Below, piece after piece: positions 17,082 to 25,933 of a stretch of 58,239 bases of DNA; position 1 is the first letter of the stretch; every line of letters begins with the position of its first letter. Source of the stretch: Gammaproteobacteria bacterium (GTDB taxonomy: Bacteria > Pseudomonadota > Gammaproteobacteria > Chromatiales > Chromatiaceae); the NCBI GenBank assembly GCA_020445415.1, contig JAGRGP010000066.1, positions 1 to 58,239 on the forward strand. Direction: 5' to 3'. Both the position numbers and the translations under genes were made by a program. Below the pieces are notes generated by a model that worked only from the letters and a program-made list of their open reading frames with translations, was not told the origin of the DNA and did no database searches.

Positions 17082-18887
17082 TCAAGCCAATTCCGCGGTC
17101 ATCTCCCCTTCAGCAGTAATCACCGTCTTAGCCATCCGCTTGGCAAAATAATAGATGCGTTTCTGCTTCTCGATGATATCGATCTCAATGGTGTAGGCCG
17201 GAATTCGGTTGGGCTCCTCTGCTACCAGCCGCCGGGCCTGATGGGCCGCTGCCGAATCTGCTAGGTTAGAGATCTCATCTTTCATGTTGATGACCATCTG
17301 GGCAACCTCTTCATTATTTTGAGAAACTGCCTGAATCGCACCCCCAACCGCCTTCTTGATGGCGTCGTGAAAATCACTTAGAACCTTTCTGGTCGGGGCA
17401 CTGATGGAAACGCCCGCGTCGATCCGCTCCTGGCCGAGTACCACCAGATTGGTCTCGATGGTGTCCCCGACGTTCTCCAAATCACTTACCGCAGCCATCA
17501 AATCCAAAAACTCCTGGGTCTGCCGGTTAGTCAGGGTGCCTTTACTGATCTTGCCCATGTAATCGATGATCTGGGCATACAGAATATCCACCTCATCGTC
17601 CATATCCTTGATGCCATTCAATGTCTCTTTATTGCCACTCAGAATCGCCGGCATAATGCGGTTCAGCATCTCTTGAACCACCTCACCCATATGCAACACT
17701 TCGAGTCGGACCCGGTCGAGAGCCAGAGACGGCGTGCTCAGCAGGTCTTCCTCCAGATACTTGGCAGCAACGACCAAACCCTCCTCCTCCAGCGCCCGGT
17801 CCGGTATAAGTCGCTCGACGATGCGTGCGAACTGGTTGGTGAACCAGATAAAGATCAGGGTATTGGCGACGTTGAAAATGGTATGGGCATTGGCGATCTG
17901 GCGCGGCGTCTCCGCTCCCAGGCGCTCGATCCCCGACAGTTCCGGGTGAGCGGGAGAGATCAAGGTCACCACTTCGGCGAGTTGGGGGATGAAAAAGAAC
18001 CAAAGAACCACTCCCACGACATTAAACAGCACGTGCACCGTTGCTGCCCGCACCGCCTCCCGAGGCTTGCCGATCGAGGCCAACATGGCCGTAACACAAG
18101 TACCGATATTGGCGCCAAACGCCAAGGCAATACCCGCCGGCAAGGTAATAAAGCCCTGGCTAGCCATGACGATGACAATACCCGTGGTAGCCGATGACGA
18201 CTGGATCAGTCCAGTAAAGGCCGCGGCCACGAGAATGCCGATGATAGGCGTCTCCATCTGGATCATCATGTCGAGGAAGGGCTGGTAGCTGCGCAGCGGC
18301 TTCATGGCGTCGCTCATCACGCTCATGCCAAAAAACACCAGGCCCAGCCCCATCAGCATCCCACCGTAGTGTTTTACCTTCTCGTTCTTCGAGGCAAACA
18401 ACATCACGAAACCTACGCCGATCATCAACAGCGCCGCCTTGGTAACCTTAAATGCGACGATTTGGGCGGTGATCGTGGTCCCGATATTGGCGCCCATGAT
18501 TACCCCAATAGACTGGGCCAAGGACATGAGACCGGCGGTAATGAAACCCACCACCAATACGGTGGTGACTGACGAGGACTGAATCACCGCGGTAACAAAG
18601 GCACCGGTGATAGCGCCCATGAAGCGGTTTGTCGTCAGCTTCGCCAGGATCGACTTCATGCGCTCACCGGCTACCGCCTTGAGGGAGTCGGACATCTGCT
18701 CCATGCCAAAGAGGAATAAGGCCAGGCCGCCAAATAGCTCCATGCCCATAACGCCCCAGGCCATCTCCTTGGCACCATCCGCGGCCAGCGTGGGAATTGC
18801 CCACATCGCACCAATGATGCCCGCAATGGCCACAAACAGGAGCCGTGTAGTTAGATCTGCTTTGGGAAGTAGGTTATAAAATTGCAC
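17082..18887 (-). CDS. Na+/phosphate cotransporter with C-terminal PhoU-like domain
   Basis: This 601-residue protein has two repeats of the Na/Pi cotransporter signature: QSSSVTTVLVVGF with MGANIGTT, and QSSSATTGIVIVM with FGANIGT. The C-terminal 220 residues form a PhoU-like helical domain. Such NptA-like proteins move phosphate with sodium, and the PhoU tail is thought to control flux. It lies 43 bases after a universal stress gene, likely in one operon under the FNR-type promoter at 19557-19597. An N-terminal hydrophobic segment precedes the first repeat. Confidence 0.88.
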   Translation of the reverse strand: MQFYNLLPKADLTTRLLFVAIAGIIGAMWAIPTLAADGAKEMAWGVMGMELFGGLALFLFGMEQMSDSLKAVAGERMKSILAKLTTNRFMGAITGAFVTAVIQSSSVTTVLVVGFITAGLMSLAQSIGVIMGANIGTTITAQIVAFKVTKAALLMIGVGFVMLFASKNEKVKHYGGMLMGLGLVFFGMSVMSDAMKPLRSYQPFLDMMIQMETPIIGILVAAAFTGLIQSSSATTGIVIVMASQGFITLPAGIALAFGANIGTCVTAMLASIGKPREAVRAATVHVLFNVVGVVLWFFFIPQLAEVVTLISPAHPELSGIERLGAETPRQIANAHTIFNVANTLIFIWFTNQFARIVERLIPDRALEEEGLVVAAKYLEEDLLSTPSLALDRVRLEVLHMGEVVQEMLNRIMPAILSGNKETLNGIKDMDDEVDILYAQIIDYMGKISKGTLTNRQTQEFLDLMAAVSDLENVGDTIETNLVVLGQERIDAGVSISAPTRKVLSDFHDAIKKAVGGAIQAVSQNNEEVAQMVINMKDEISNLADSAAAHQARRLVAEEPNRIPAYTIEIDIIEKQKRIYYFAKRMAKTVITAEGEMTAELA

Positions 18888-18930
18888 AGCGCCCTCCTCA
18901 GACTTGGAAATTCTGCAATAACGGTTTGTT

Positions 18931-19395
18931 CTATTGTTTTACGATGGTGACGCTGACCGGACAGTGGCGTACCACCTGCTCCGCCTTCGAACCGAGTAAC
19001 ATATGTGCCAGGCCGGTCCTTCCGTGGCTGCCCATCACGACCATCGTGGCCCCTGTCTTCTCCACAACCTCGAGAATCCGGGTTACCGGTAGCCCCACGA
19101 CCAGCATGGTATCAGACTTCCCTAATGTCTTGTTGTCTTTGTACTTTTCTTTCATCTGCCCCACAAATTCGTCGAACATCTCCTTGGCCAAGTCTTCGAT
19201 TCGGACCAGACTCTTCTTCTTGGCCACACTCTGATAGTATCCAGGCATCTCGCCCAGATCATGAACCACATGCAGGATGATGAGCTTTTGCTTGCAGCAA
19301 TCGGCAAGTTCACACCCTTTGAGTAGCGCCGCCTCAGAATGCGGTGAGAAATCCACCGGTACCAAGATCGGACCTTTTTTCGATTTACCAGCCAT
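18931..19395 (-). CDS. Universal stress protein, UspA family
   Basis: This 154-residue cytosolic protein has the Usp fold: ILVPVDFSPHSEAAL at the N-terminus and the ATP-binding GSHGRTGLAHMLLGS near the C-terminus, ending in CPVSVTIVK. I place the start at 19395 because ATG there follows TAGGAG at eight bases, whereas an upstream in-frame ATG at 19455 has no such site. The gene precedes the Na/Pi transporter. A palindromic FNR site with a well-placed -10 hexamer lies about 160-200 bases upstream. Confidence 0.92.
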   Translation of the reverse strand: MAGKSKKGPILVPVDFSPHSEAALLKGCELADCCKQKLIILHVVHDLGEMPGYYQSVAKKKSLVRIEDLAKEMFDEFVGQMKEKYKDNKTLGKSDTMLVVGLPVTRILEVVEKTGATMVVMGSHGRTGLAHMLLGSKAEQVVRHCPVSVTIVKQ

Positions 19396-19825
19396 AAACG
19401 CAACTCCTAGGTTTGTGGTTACAGACTCATCCGCAATCTTAAAGGCAATAACCAAGCCGCCGGATATTTCCCGGTAGGGCTTGGATTGGCTTAGAACAGA
19501 CTCCTCCTTTTCTGTAGCTTACACCGAAGTGCTGGAAATCCCTTCCGATATATGACATTTTAATGACCTGGATAAAATAAATGTTGATTGCAATCAAAGC
19601 AAGACTAGATAAAGAAAACTCATCCCGGTAACTTGTTCCTGCGGATTAGCAAGGTAATAACGAAAGCATAAAAGTTCAGTGTGGACATGGGCCCGGCGTT
19701 TGGCTAACTTCCACCCGGCTGTTTGGAGTAAGAGAGTCATAACTATACCGAGATACCGAGGAAGCCTTTGAATGTAAGTCCGCCGGCCCGCAAGCAACCA
19801 TTGTCATAGCCTATGGAGGGACACC
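19396..19825. other. 430-base divergent intergenic region
   Basis: This region separates the leftward usp-Na/Pi operon from the rightward DsrC-like gene. It holds the FNR-type promoter described separately and the strong ribosome site GGAGGG four bases before the ATG at 19826. Between 19600 and 19810 I see no small gene with a ribosome site and no clear hairpin. Confidence 0.5.
19557..19597 (-). promoter_or_regulatory. Predicted class II FNR/Anr-type promoter for usp
   Basis: The perfect palindrome TTGATTGCAATCAA at 19584-19597 matches the FNR consensus TTGAT-N4-ATCAA exactly. On the minus strand a -10-like TAAAAT lies at 19562-19557. Its centre is 31 bases from the palindrome centre, close to the 32 bases expected for a site at -41.5. 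This points to oxygen-responsive activation toward usp, with a start near 19550. I find no comparable -10 on the other side. Confidence 0.75.
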
Positions 19826-20164
19826 ATGCAGACCTTAACGGTGGAAGGACGGCAAATCGAACTGAATGACAAAGGCTATCTGGTTAATTTCGAAGATTGG
19901 GACAAGGATGTTGCCGAGGCATTGGCAAGGGCTGATCACTTGACCCTCACCCACTGCCACTGGATCGCGATCGACTTCATGCGTGATTTTTATCGCCAGT
20001 ATGAAATACCCCCTTCAGCACGAGCGCTTATTCGGGCGGTTGGAGAGCAGATCAGCGAGCACGGATGCAACAACAAGATGCTGGAGAAAATCTTTCCTAA
20101 GGGTGGCTGCAGGCACGCCTGCCGGCTCGCCGGGCTTCCGGACGCCTACTGTCATTCCTGCTGA
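19826..20164 (+). CDS. DsrC/TusE-superfamily protein, cysteine-rich variant
   Basis: This 112-residue protein follows the DsrC layout: GYLVNFEDWDKDVAEALA, then HCHWIAIDFMRDFY, and a C-terminal arm CRLAGLPDAYCHSC. DsrC carries sulfur on two arm cysteines 11 positions apart. Here the first arm cysteine is C99, but the others are at 109 and 112 (offsets 10 and 13), and three more cysteines occur (C44, C81, C95). So the sulfur arm is present but altered. It heads an apparent operon with the CYTH-CHAD and ParA genes. It is unlikely to be the canonical dsr-operon DsrC. Confidence 0.8.
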   Translation: MQTLTVEGRQIELNDKGYLVNFEDWDKDVAEALARADHLTLTHCHWIAIDFMRDFYRQYEIPPSARALIRAVGEQISEHGCNNKMLEKIFPKGGCRHACRLAGLPDAYCHSC

Positions 20165-20223
20165 TGGGTAAAGAACTGAAAGTGCTCAAGCCCTTGAGTT
20201 TGCTACGCCGAGAGGAGCCGTGA

Positions 20224-21822
20224 GTGTCCGATAAACAGATGATCTACAACGTACCCGAAACCCTCTTGTTGCCCGAGCTAAATGAATGGATCTCCGGCAA
20301 TGGAAGCCTGGTTGAGGATCCTGCGGAAGAAATAGAGAGGGCCTATCTGGATACGTTTGACTGGCGGCTCTTCCATGCCGGGACTGTTTTGGAGGTATCC
20401 GTCGACAATCCCGGGTACCGGCTCCACTGGAGAACACTGCAAAGCGGAGAGATTCTCGCCCAAGCCTCGCTCCGCAAGATTCCCCATGTGGCCACGGATA
20501 TCGTTGCGCCCCGACTGCGCAATCAGTTGCGGGAGATCCTGGGAGCGCGCGCCCTGATGAAGCAGGTCACTATTGACTCCGGCACCCGCTGCCTGAGGAT
20601 ACTCGACCACGATGACAAGACCATCATGCGGATCGAGGTGCGCAAGGATAAGATCCTCATACCCAACAGCACTAAGCACTACGTCTTGCCTCCCACTGCG
20701 TATCTTTTTCCCTACCGGGGCTACATTGAGGAATTCCGGCGTACCGTCTCGCAGGTAACGGCCAAAGGAAGGCTGCGGCAAATCAGGGAGGATCCCATGA
20801 TCTCGGCACTCGAATGCCTGGAGATTGTTCCGGGAGCATACAGTAACAAACCGCTGTTCGAATTCGATCCCAAGCAACGATCATACGACGCATTGCGTTT
20901 GGTGCTGGATAAGTATCGGGTGATCATGGAGAAAAACGTGCTTGGCGCATGCGAGGACAAGGACCCTGAATTCCTGCATGACTTCCTGCATGCGTGTCGC
21001 CGTACCCAATGCCTACTGCACCACTACACCAAGGTGTTTCCGGGCAAACGGATGGAGTTGATGGCCCAAGACTTCGACTGGATCGACAAGATTACGGAAT
21101 CGGTACGTAGCCTTGATATCTATCTCGGTCTGTTTGATGAATTCGTAACTCGAATCGACGCCGATCACCGCAGTGCGCTGGAACCGCTCAGACGCTACCT
21201 GGAAACCCAGAAGCACAAGGAACAGCAGATTATGCGCACACCCTTGGAGAGTCCACGCTACAAGCGTCTGATGGAGAACTGGAAGCTGTTTCTCACCCAG
21301 CCCGCCCCCCCGAAAGAGGAACTCTCGATTGACGCCAGAAGGCCAATCCTGGATATCGCCTCCGAGGGAATCGCCAATATCTTCGATGAGTTGGTGAGCA
21401 AGGGCCGGGAAATCGACAGCAGCGACCCCCAAGGGTCGGCCGATGATCTATTAGCCTTGCAGGTAATCGCCAAGCGCCTGGGTTACGAGATCGAGACCTT
21501 CCATAATCTCTATCCCCGGGGAAAAATCAACAAGGTAATCAGCGGACTGGAATGCCTGCAGAGTAATCTCAACAGTTTTCAAAATCTGCACCTGCAGCAC
21601 GGATCCCTGCTCGATTACAGCAAAAAAATGCAGCAGGAGCACCGTACCATGCCAGTCTGGCTAGAGGCCATTGATCTTCTGGCTGCCGACCGGGAGCGGG
21701 AGGAACAGAAGATGCAAAGCGAGTTTCATGATTGTTTTAATAAGCTCGCTACCGGAAAAGCGAAAAAACAGCTTAATGGGCTGCTCTCGAAAAGCGGCGG
21801 ACGGAGTACCGGGCGACGATGA
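20224..21822 (+). CDS. CYTH-CHAD domain protein
   Basis: The 532-residue protein begins with a CYTH-like beta domain (about 30-190; IERAYLDTFDWRLFHAG) that lacks the usual N-terminal ExExK and so is probably not a polyphosphatase. The CHAD helical domain follows (about 218-500), with the conserved histidine/arginine face (LHDFLHACRRTQ, 251-262) and WIDKITESVRSLD (286-298). CHAD domains bind polyphosphate and localise to polyphosphate granules in other bacteria. The start is GTG with a good GGAG. The stop overlaps the parA start (ATGA), so the two proteins are made together. Confidence 0.87.
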   Translation: MSDKQMIYNVPETLLLPELNEWISGNGSLVEDPAEEIERAYLDTFDWRLFHAGTVLEVSVDNPGYRLHWRTLQSGEILAQASLRKIPHVATDIVAPRLRNQLREILGARALMKQVTIDSGTRCLRILDHDDKTIMRIEVRKDKILIPNSTKHYVLPPTAYLFPYRGYIEEFRRTVSQVTAKGRLRQIREDPMISALECLEIVPGAYSNKPLFEFDPKQRSYDALRLVLDKYRVIMEKNVLGACEDKDPEFLHDFLHACRRTQCLLHHYTKVFPGKRMELMAQDFDWIDKITESVRSLDIYLGLFDEFVTRIDADHRSALEPLRRYLETQKHKEQQIMRTPLESPRYKRLMENWKLFLTQPAPPKEELSIDARRPILDIASEGIANIFDELVSKGREIDSSDPQGSADDLLALQVIAKRLGYEIETFHNLYPRGKINKVISGLECLQSNLNSFQNLHLQHGSLLDYSKKMQQEHRTMPVWLEAIDLLAADREREEQKMQSEFHDCFNKLATGKAKKQLNGLLSKSGGRSTGRR

Positions 21823-22571
21823 AGATCTTGGCTACCTACAATCTTAAAGGGGGTGTCGGTAAAACCTCCACCGCGGTCAATCTTGCCTACCTGGCCGCTC
21901 GGGAAGGTTATCGGACGCTGTTGTGGGACCTGGATCCTCAAGGCTCCGCGACCTTCTGTTTCCGAGTAAAGCCGAAGCTTAGGGGTGGAATTCAGGCTCT
22001 CAGGCGGCATCGCCGCTCTTTGGATGATGCGGTAAAGGCGACGGATTTCGAGGGTCTCGACCTGATCCCCGCGGATTTCTCTTTTCGTGAGTTTGATCAA
22101 GTTTTCAGCGACACCAAGAAGCCCTCGAAACAACTGCTGAAACTGCTATTTCCCATCGCCCGGGAATACGATCTGCTCATTATCGATTGTGCGCCAAGCA
22201 TCTCCTTGGTTTCCGAAAACATCTTCTATGCCGCCGATGCATTGCTGATACCGCTGATTCCCACTACCTTTTCGGTGCGGACCTTTTATCAGATTCTGGA
22301 CTACTTCAACAAGGCCCCTTCCCGGCACTTGCAACTGCTGCCGTTCTTTTCCATGTACGATAATAACCGGCAGCTCCACCGGGAGATTAGCGCCAGGCTG
22401 CCCAAAGAGTTCAAAGGGGTCATGAGCACTGCCATACCCTACGCGAAGAATGTAGAACTCATGGGTTTGCAGCGAGCGCCGGTGGGCAGTTTTGCCCCCT
22501 ACAGCAAATCAGCCAAAGCCTATGAGCGGCTCTGGACAGAGATTCAAGAAAAAGCCCTTCAAGATCTCTAG
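21819..22571 (+). CDS. ParA/MinD-family ATPase
   Basis: This 250-residue ATPase has the deviant Walker A LKGGVGKTS (signature lysine K10, K15), Walker A' DLDPQG (D37, D39) and Walker B LIIDCAPS (D123). ParA-type proteins bind DNA non-specifically and move plasmids, chromosomes, carboxysomes and other cargo. No parB or plasmid gene is present, and the gene is coupled to the CHAD gene, which suggests a cargo-positioning role. The C-terminus converges on the amphi-Trp gene, 16 bases away. Confidence 0.9.
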   Translation: MKILATYNLKGGVGKTSTAVNLAYLAAREGYRTLLWDLDPQGSATFCFRVKPKLRGGIQALRRHRRSLDDAVKATDFEGLDLIPADFSFREFDQVFSDTKKPSKQLLKLLFPIAREYDLLIIDCAPSISLVSENIFYAADALLIPLIPTTFSVRTFYQILDYFNKAPSRHLQLLPFFSMYDNNRQLHREISARLPKEFKGVMSTAIPYAKNVELMGLQRAPVGSFAPYSKSAKAYERLWTEIQEKALQDL

Positions 22572-22587
22572 CTCCGCGCCGTGGACG

Positions 22588-22863
22588 TTAGCCGGCCGAT
22601 ATCGATAGTTTCTTGTTTGCCCGGGATTGCTTCTCTTCAGACTGCCAACTGATCTCGATACTGATCTCATTACTGCCATCTTCCTGGGAGGCGCGAACCA
22701 GCAGATGAAGTAGCCCACTCGGGTGCATTAAGATCTTCCCATCATCATCGCTGAAGGAGACCTTACCCCTTTGAATCCCGCTCACCAGGGAAGCGAGAAG
22801 TTCTGCGATTGCGTCGGCGTCTTGCAGTGATTGGTGTCTGAAGCTGTTCTTACCTGTTCTCAT
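22588..22863 (-). CDS. Amphi-Trp domain protein
   Basis: This 91-residue protein matches the small amphi-Trp family: SFRHQSLQDADAIAELLASL, GIQRGKVSFSDDD, and the closing ISIEISWQ with its single tryptophan. The function of this family is unknown to me; members occur beside kinase and CofD-like genes. It is preceded by the SixA-Nudix gene on the same strand (75 bases). Its ribosome site is weak. Confidence 0.75.
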   Translation of the reverse strand: MRTGKNSFRHQSLQDADAIAELLASLVSGIQRGKVSFSDDDGKILMHPSGLLHLLVRASQEDGSNEISIEISWQSEEKQSRANKKLSISAG

Positions 22864-22937
22864 AATATTTCTCCGATGATCAGTGCTTTGGATATCTACC
22901 AGTCACCTATTGTCCGAGTAGACTGTTGTCGGATTGA

Positions 22938-23897
22938 CTAACCGGTAAGCTCCATCACCAACTGTTCGACCATCGGCCCCAAGGCTGGTTGGTGCAGAAT
23001 CTCGATCGCGCGTTCCGGAGTCACCCACTCGCGGCCGCGTTCATGCTCTTGCCATTCTGACTCGGGCAACTCCCGGACAACCTTCATCGAATAAACATCG
23101 ACCTGACAACTCCCTCCCCATTTGCGGTAGTGGTAACGGCCGATCAGTGTGCCAACCACCCCTTCGATACCCGCTTCTTCCAAAGCTTCCTGAGCCGCGG
23201 ACTCCCGGTGGGTAAGCCCCGGCTCTTTGATACCTTTTGGCACCACCGGATACCTATTTTTTCGCGAGAATGTCACCAGTATCTCTACCTTGCCTTGGCG
23301 TACACGATAGGGAATCACCGATGATTGTGTGTAGTAGTAGGCGGGACGCTTACGCAACTCGTTGCCACCAGGGCCGGGAAACGGAAACAATCGAGGTAGG
23401 TCGCTGGGACGAGTTATCCCAATAAGGTGTGCGCGTTTTGGACTCAGTTTTTGCCACTCACTGTCAACCGCCAGCCAAGCAACGGCCCCCATGGGCAGCA
23501 GCCCCACATCCGGAGATCCCTGAGCGTTGCCAACCAGATCTTCCAGCAACAACTCCAAACCGGGGTTATGGCCAACGATCATGCCCCTTTCCAGGGTAGT
23601 GGGAAAGGCTCTGGCGATCTCCAGCAGCACCACCGGATCACTGGCAAGGATCCTATGATCCTGTAAAATCTGCCGTTCTCCCAGTCCCATCGCCTTACTG
23701 ACGCGCTCCGCGGTGGCCAGCGCCTGCTCGGCGGGAGAACTCACTACCCGGCCGGGCACCAATCCCCGCTCGAGTAACCAGGTACCCACCCGCTGGGCCG
23801 CTCGCTCTCCGCTTTCCCGCAACGGCCAGTTTGTTGGTACCGTGCCGGTGTTCCGGTCTACCTTTCCGTGCCGGACAAGTAAGAGTTCTCGTTTCAT
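22938..23897 (-). CDS. Histidine phosphatase (SixA-like)-Nudix hydrolase fusion
   Basis: The N-terminal half (1-150) is a SixA-type phosphatase with RHG at 9-11 and the second catalytic histidine in VGHNPG (H110). The C-terminal half (about 185-319) is a Nudix domain with VPKGIKEPG and EALEEAGIEG; the usual RE of the box is QE here. The box resembles that of diphosphoinositol or dinucleotide polyphosphate hydrolases. Mycobacterial MutT1 joins the same domains in the opposite order. The enzyme could act on polyphosphorylated nucleotides or phosphohistidine proteins. It lies 33 bases after the HprK-like gene. Confidence 0.85.
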   Translation of the reverse strand: MKRELLLVRHGKVDRNTGTVPTNWPLRESGERAAQRVGTWLLERGLVPGRVVSSPAEQALATAERVSKAMGLGERQILQDHRILASDPVVLLEIARAFPTTLERGMIVGHNPGLELLLEDLVGNAQGSPDVGLLPMGAVAWLAVDSEWQKLSPKRAHLIGITRPSDLPRLFPFPGPGGNELRKRPAYYYTQSSVIPYRVRQGKVEILVTFSRKNRYPVVPKGIKEPGLTHRESAAQEALEEAGIEGVVGTLIGRYHYRKWGGSCQVDVYSMKVVRELPESEWQEHERGREWVTPERAIEILHQPALGPMVEQLVMELTG

Positions 23898-23930
23898 TTC
23901 CGTTCCCCGCCCATCGCCGCAGTCCGCGCC

Positions 23931-25013
23931 CTACCCAATGATACGACTCAGACAATGATTCTTGAGGTTATCAAAATCTACTCGGCCGGTGATTTCGTAA
24001 ACCGCGATCCCGTCAAGGACCTGAAGGTAGGCCTCTTCATCAAAGGGTTGGCTATCCTGCTGGAACGATCCATCCGGGTATTGATAAAAGGGCCCCGGAG
24101 ATTTCATGATGGCCAACAGCAAATCGCGCCGGGATCTCAGATCAATGCGACGGATACCCATGGGCTCACCCGATTGCAGTGTCCAATTGAGCACCACGAG
24201 GGCGCCAAGTGTCGCCGCAGATACGATCTTTCCCGGTCCGTACAGCGCGGGTATTGGCACATCATACTTTTCCTCTATCCTCCACAGGTCTTCACTGGGC
24301 AAGGCGAGCAATACTTCTCTTTCGGGTCCGGGAATCAAGCTGTGCAACCGTTCGTTGTGGACGATCGTACCCGGATTGACCCGTGGCAATTTTGGGACTC
24401 CCAAAGACAGCACCTGGCGATTGGCCTTGCGGACAAACATCCGGTCGTTAGTTAGAAATCTGACCCTTTCATGATCGATTAGGCGCAGCATCAACGTTGA
24501 CTTTCCGCCTCCCGAAAACCCGGCTATCCCCAGGCATTGATCCTGGTGCACCACGCCCGCGGCATGGCATATCAACCAGCCCCGCTGTTGTAACCAGTTC
24601 ATATACTGTGCGTTGATAAAATTGATTACTTGGCTGGTGTTTTTGAGACAAGGACCGGCTGCTACCCGCCACTCCGCACTCTGTAGAAACAGCATCCCGG
24701 TCCGGATCTTGCGGATCAGGCGCCCGTCGGACAAACCCGCGATGGCGTCCTTGCGACCATTCTTGCCGGGTTCCCGCGCCCAGTCTCGAAACGGCACGCC
24801 CGGATCCGGTGGTACCCGTTCGATCGCGACCACTTCCAGGTCGGGTACCGCCGGCGCCACCCGTACAGGCTCGAAGTAACGGCCAAGGTACTCGACCAAG
24901 GAAGCTGAGTTGGAGCTAACCCTTAGGGTACACCCCTCCATCTCCAACCAGAGCGCCTCGCCACCGGGGACAAGTCCGCTGATCAAGAGGTCGGCAGCGG
25001 CATCCGCATTCAC
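23931..25013 (-). CDS. HprK-related kinase B
   Basis: This 360-residue protein resembles the C-terminal catalytic domain of HPr kinase/phosphorylase. It has HAAGVV (150-155), a P-loop GFSGGGKST (165-173) and FLTNDR with D190. The N-terminal 130 residues are a separate module. I recall this family as HprK-related kinase B, found with an ATP-grasp enzyme and a CofD-like protein (the GAK system); its substrate is unknown. The start overlaps the ATP-grasp stop by four bases, so translation is coupled. Confidence 0.87.
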   Translation of the reverse strand: MNADAAADLLISGLVPGGEALWLEMEGCTLRVSSNSASLVEYLGRYFEPVRVAPAVPDLEVVAIERVPPDPGVPFRDWAREPGKNGRKDAIAGLSDGRLIRKIRTGMLFLQSAEWRVAAGPCLKNTSQVINFINAQYMNWLQQRGWLICHAAGVVHQDQCLGIAGFSGGGKSTLMLRLIDHERVRFLTNDRMFVRKANRQVLSLGVPKLPRVNPGTIVHNERLHSLIPGPEREVLLALPSEDLWRIEEKYDVPIPALYGPGKIVSAATLGALVVLNWTLQSGEPMGIRRIDLRSRRDLLLAIMKSPGPFYQYPDGSFQQDSQPFDEEAYLQVLDGIAVYEITGRVDFDNLKNHCLSRIIG

Positions 25014-25933
25014 TGCCGCGCTGCCCCCAAACCGTTGCCAGCCGACACGTCCAGTTGCCGCACCACATGCCGAGCGTAGAGCCGGGCTACATTGATGCCG
25101 GCCCCCTCAAACGCGCCGCGAAATCCACCAAAGGCGGAAACCTCGAATACCACCGGATCCTCTGCGGTCTCCGCGACATCCACCGTCGTATAGTCCATCC
25201 CGAATATTCGCTGCGCCCTGGCCGCCAGATCGATAACGGCGGCAGAGGGTGAATAAGGCGCGTAATGCCCGCCACTGTGAATGGTGGTATTCCATGCCGC
25301 GCCATGTCCGATCCTGGCGTAGCACCCCAGATACTCACCGCCTAGAAAAACCAGGCCGAGGTCTCTTCCTGGCAAGTCGAGTTTACGCTGCACATACATC
25401 ATCGGATTGTACCGTTGGAATTCACCGATCGCGGCATCGATCTCCTCGTCGCTTGCCCGGCCATCAATCGCGCACATGCCCCGCGCCTTGGTGGAGTACA
25501 ACGGCTTAAGGACCGCTCCCCCGAATTCCCTGACCGTCCGAGCCGCCACAGACAGGCTCTCGGTCACCCGGGTGTCCGGCATCGGAATCGCGCTATTGCG
25601 CAGAGCAACGGTACAGGACAGCCGGTCTACCAATCTCAGAATACACTCCACCCGACTGAACACCCTGACCCCCTGTGCTTGTGCGACCTTCAACAATTCG
25701 AGACGGTCCAGAATGTTTGGAGTGTAGGTTTCACCGATCTTCTTCACGATCAACGCGTCGAGATCACAGAGGTTCCAATCTTTAAACAGCAATCGTCGAG
25801 TGGCGAGGTCAAGCTCCACCTCACGCATATCGACCACCAGGCGGAACCCGGTTCGCTCCGCAACCGCATCGGCCAGCGTCTCGGTCGACCACCTTCCTGG
25901 AATGCCCACTACCCCAATCTTCCGCTCAGTCAA
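25010..25933 (-). CDS. RimK-like ATP-grasp enzyme (GAK-type)
   Basis: This 307-residue protein has an ATP-grasp layout of the RimK/glutathione-synthetase type: KKIGE in the N-terminal part, AVLKPLYSTKARGM as the ATP-binding lysine strand, MYVQRKLDLPGRDLGLVF, and a C-terminal VFEVSAFGGFRG where metal ligands lie. Such enzymes ligate an amino acid or amine to a carboxylate through an acyl phosphate. It overlaps the kinase gene downstream and the PhoU-kinase gene upstream (8 bases), forming one tight operon. The product is unknown. Confidence 0.83.
   Translation of the reverse strand: MTERKIGVVGIPGRWSTETLADAVAERTGFRLVVDMREVELDLATRRLLFKDWNLCDLDALIVKKIGETYTPNILDRLELLKVAQAQGVRVFSRVECILRLVDRLSCTVALRNSAIPMPDTRVTESLSVAARTVREFGGAVLKPLYSTKARGMCAIDGRASDEEIDAAIGEFQRYNPMMYVQRKLDLPGRDLGLVFLGGEYLGCYARIGHGAAWNTTIHSGGHYAPYSPSAAVIDLAARAQRIFGMDYTTVDVAETAEDPVVFEVSAFGGFRGAFEGAGINVARLYARHVVRQLDVSAGNGLGAARQ

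Noticed and set aside
21819..22571. Plasmid or chromosome partition locus (parAB)
   Set aside because: There is no parB, no parS-like repeat cluster and no replication gene; the coupled partner is a CHAD protein.
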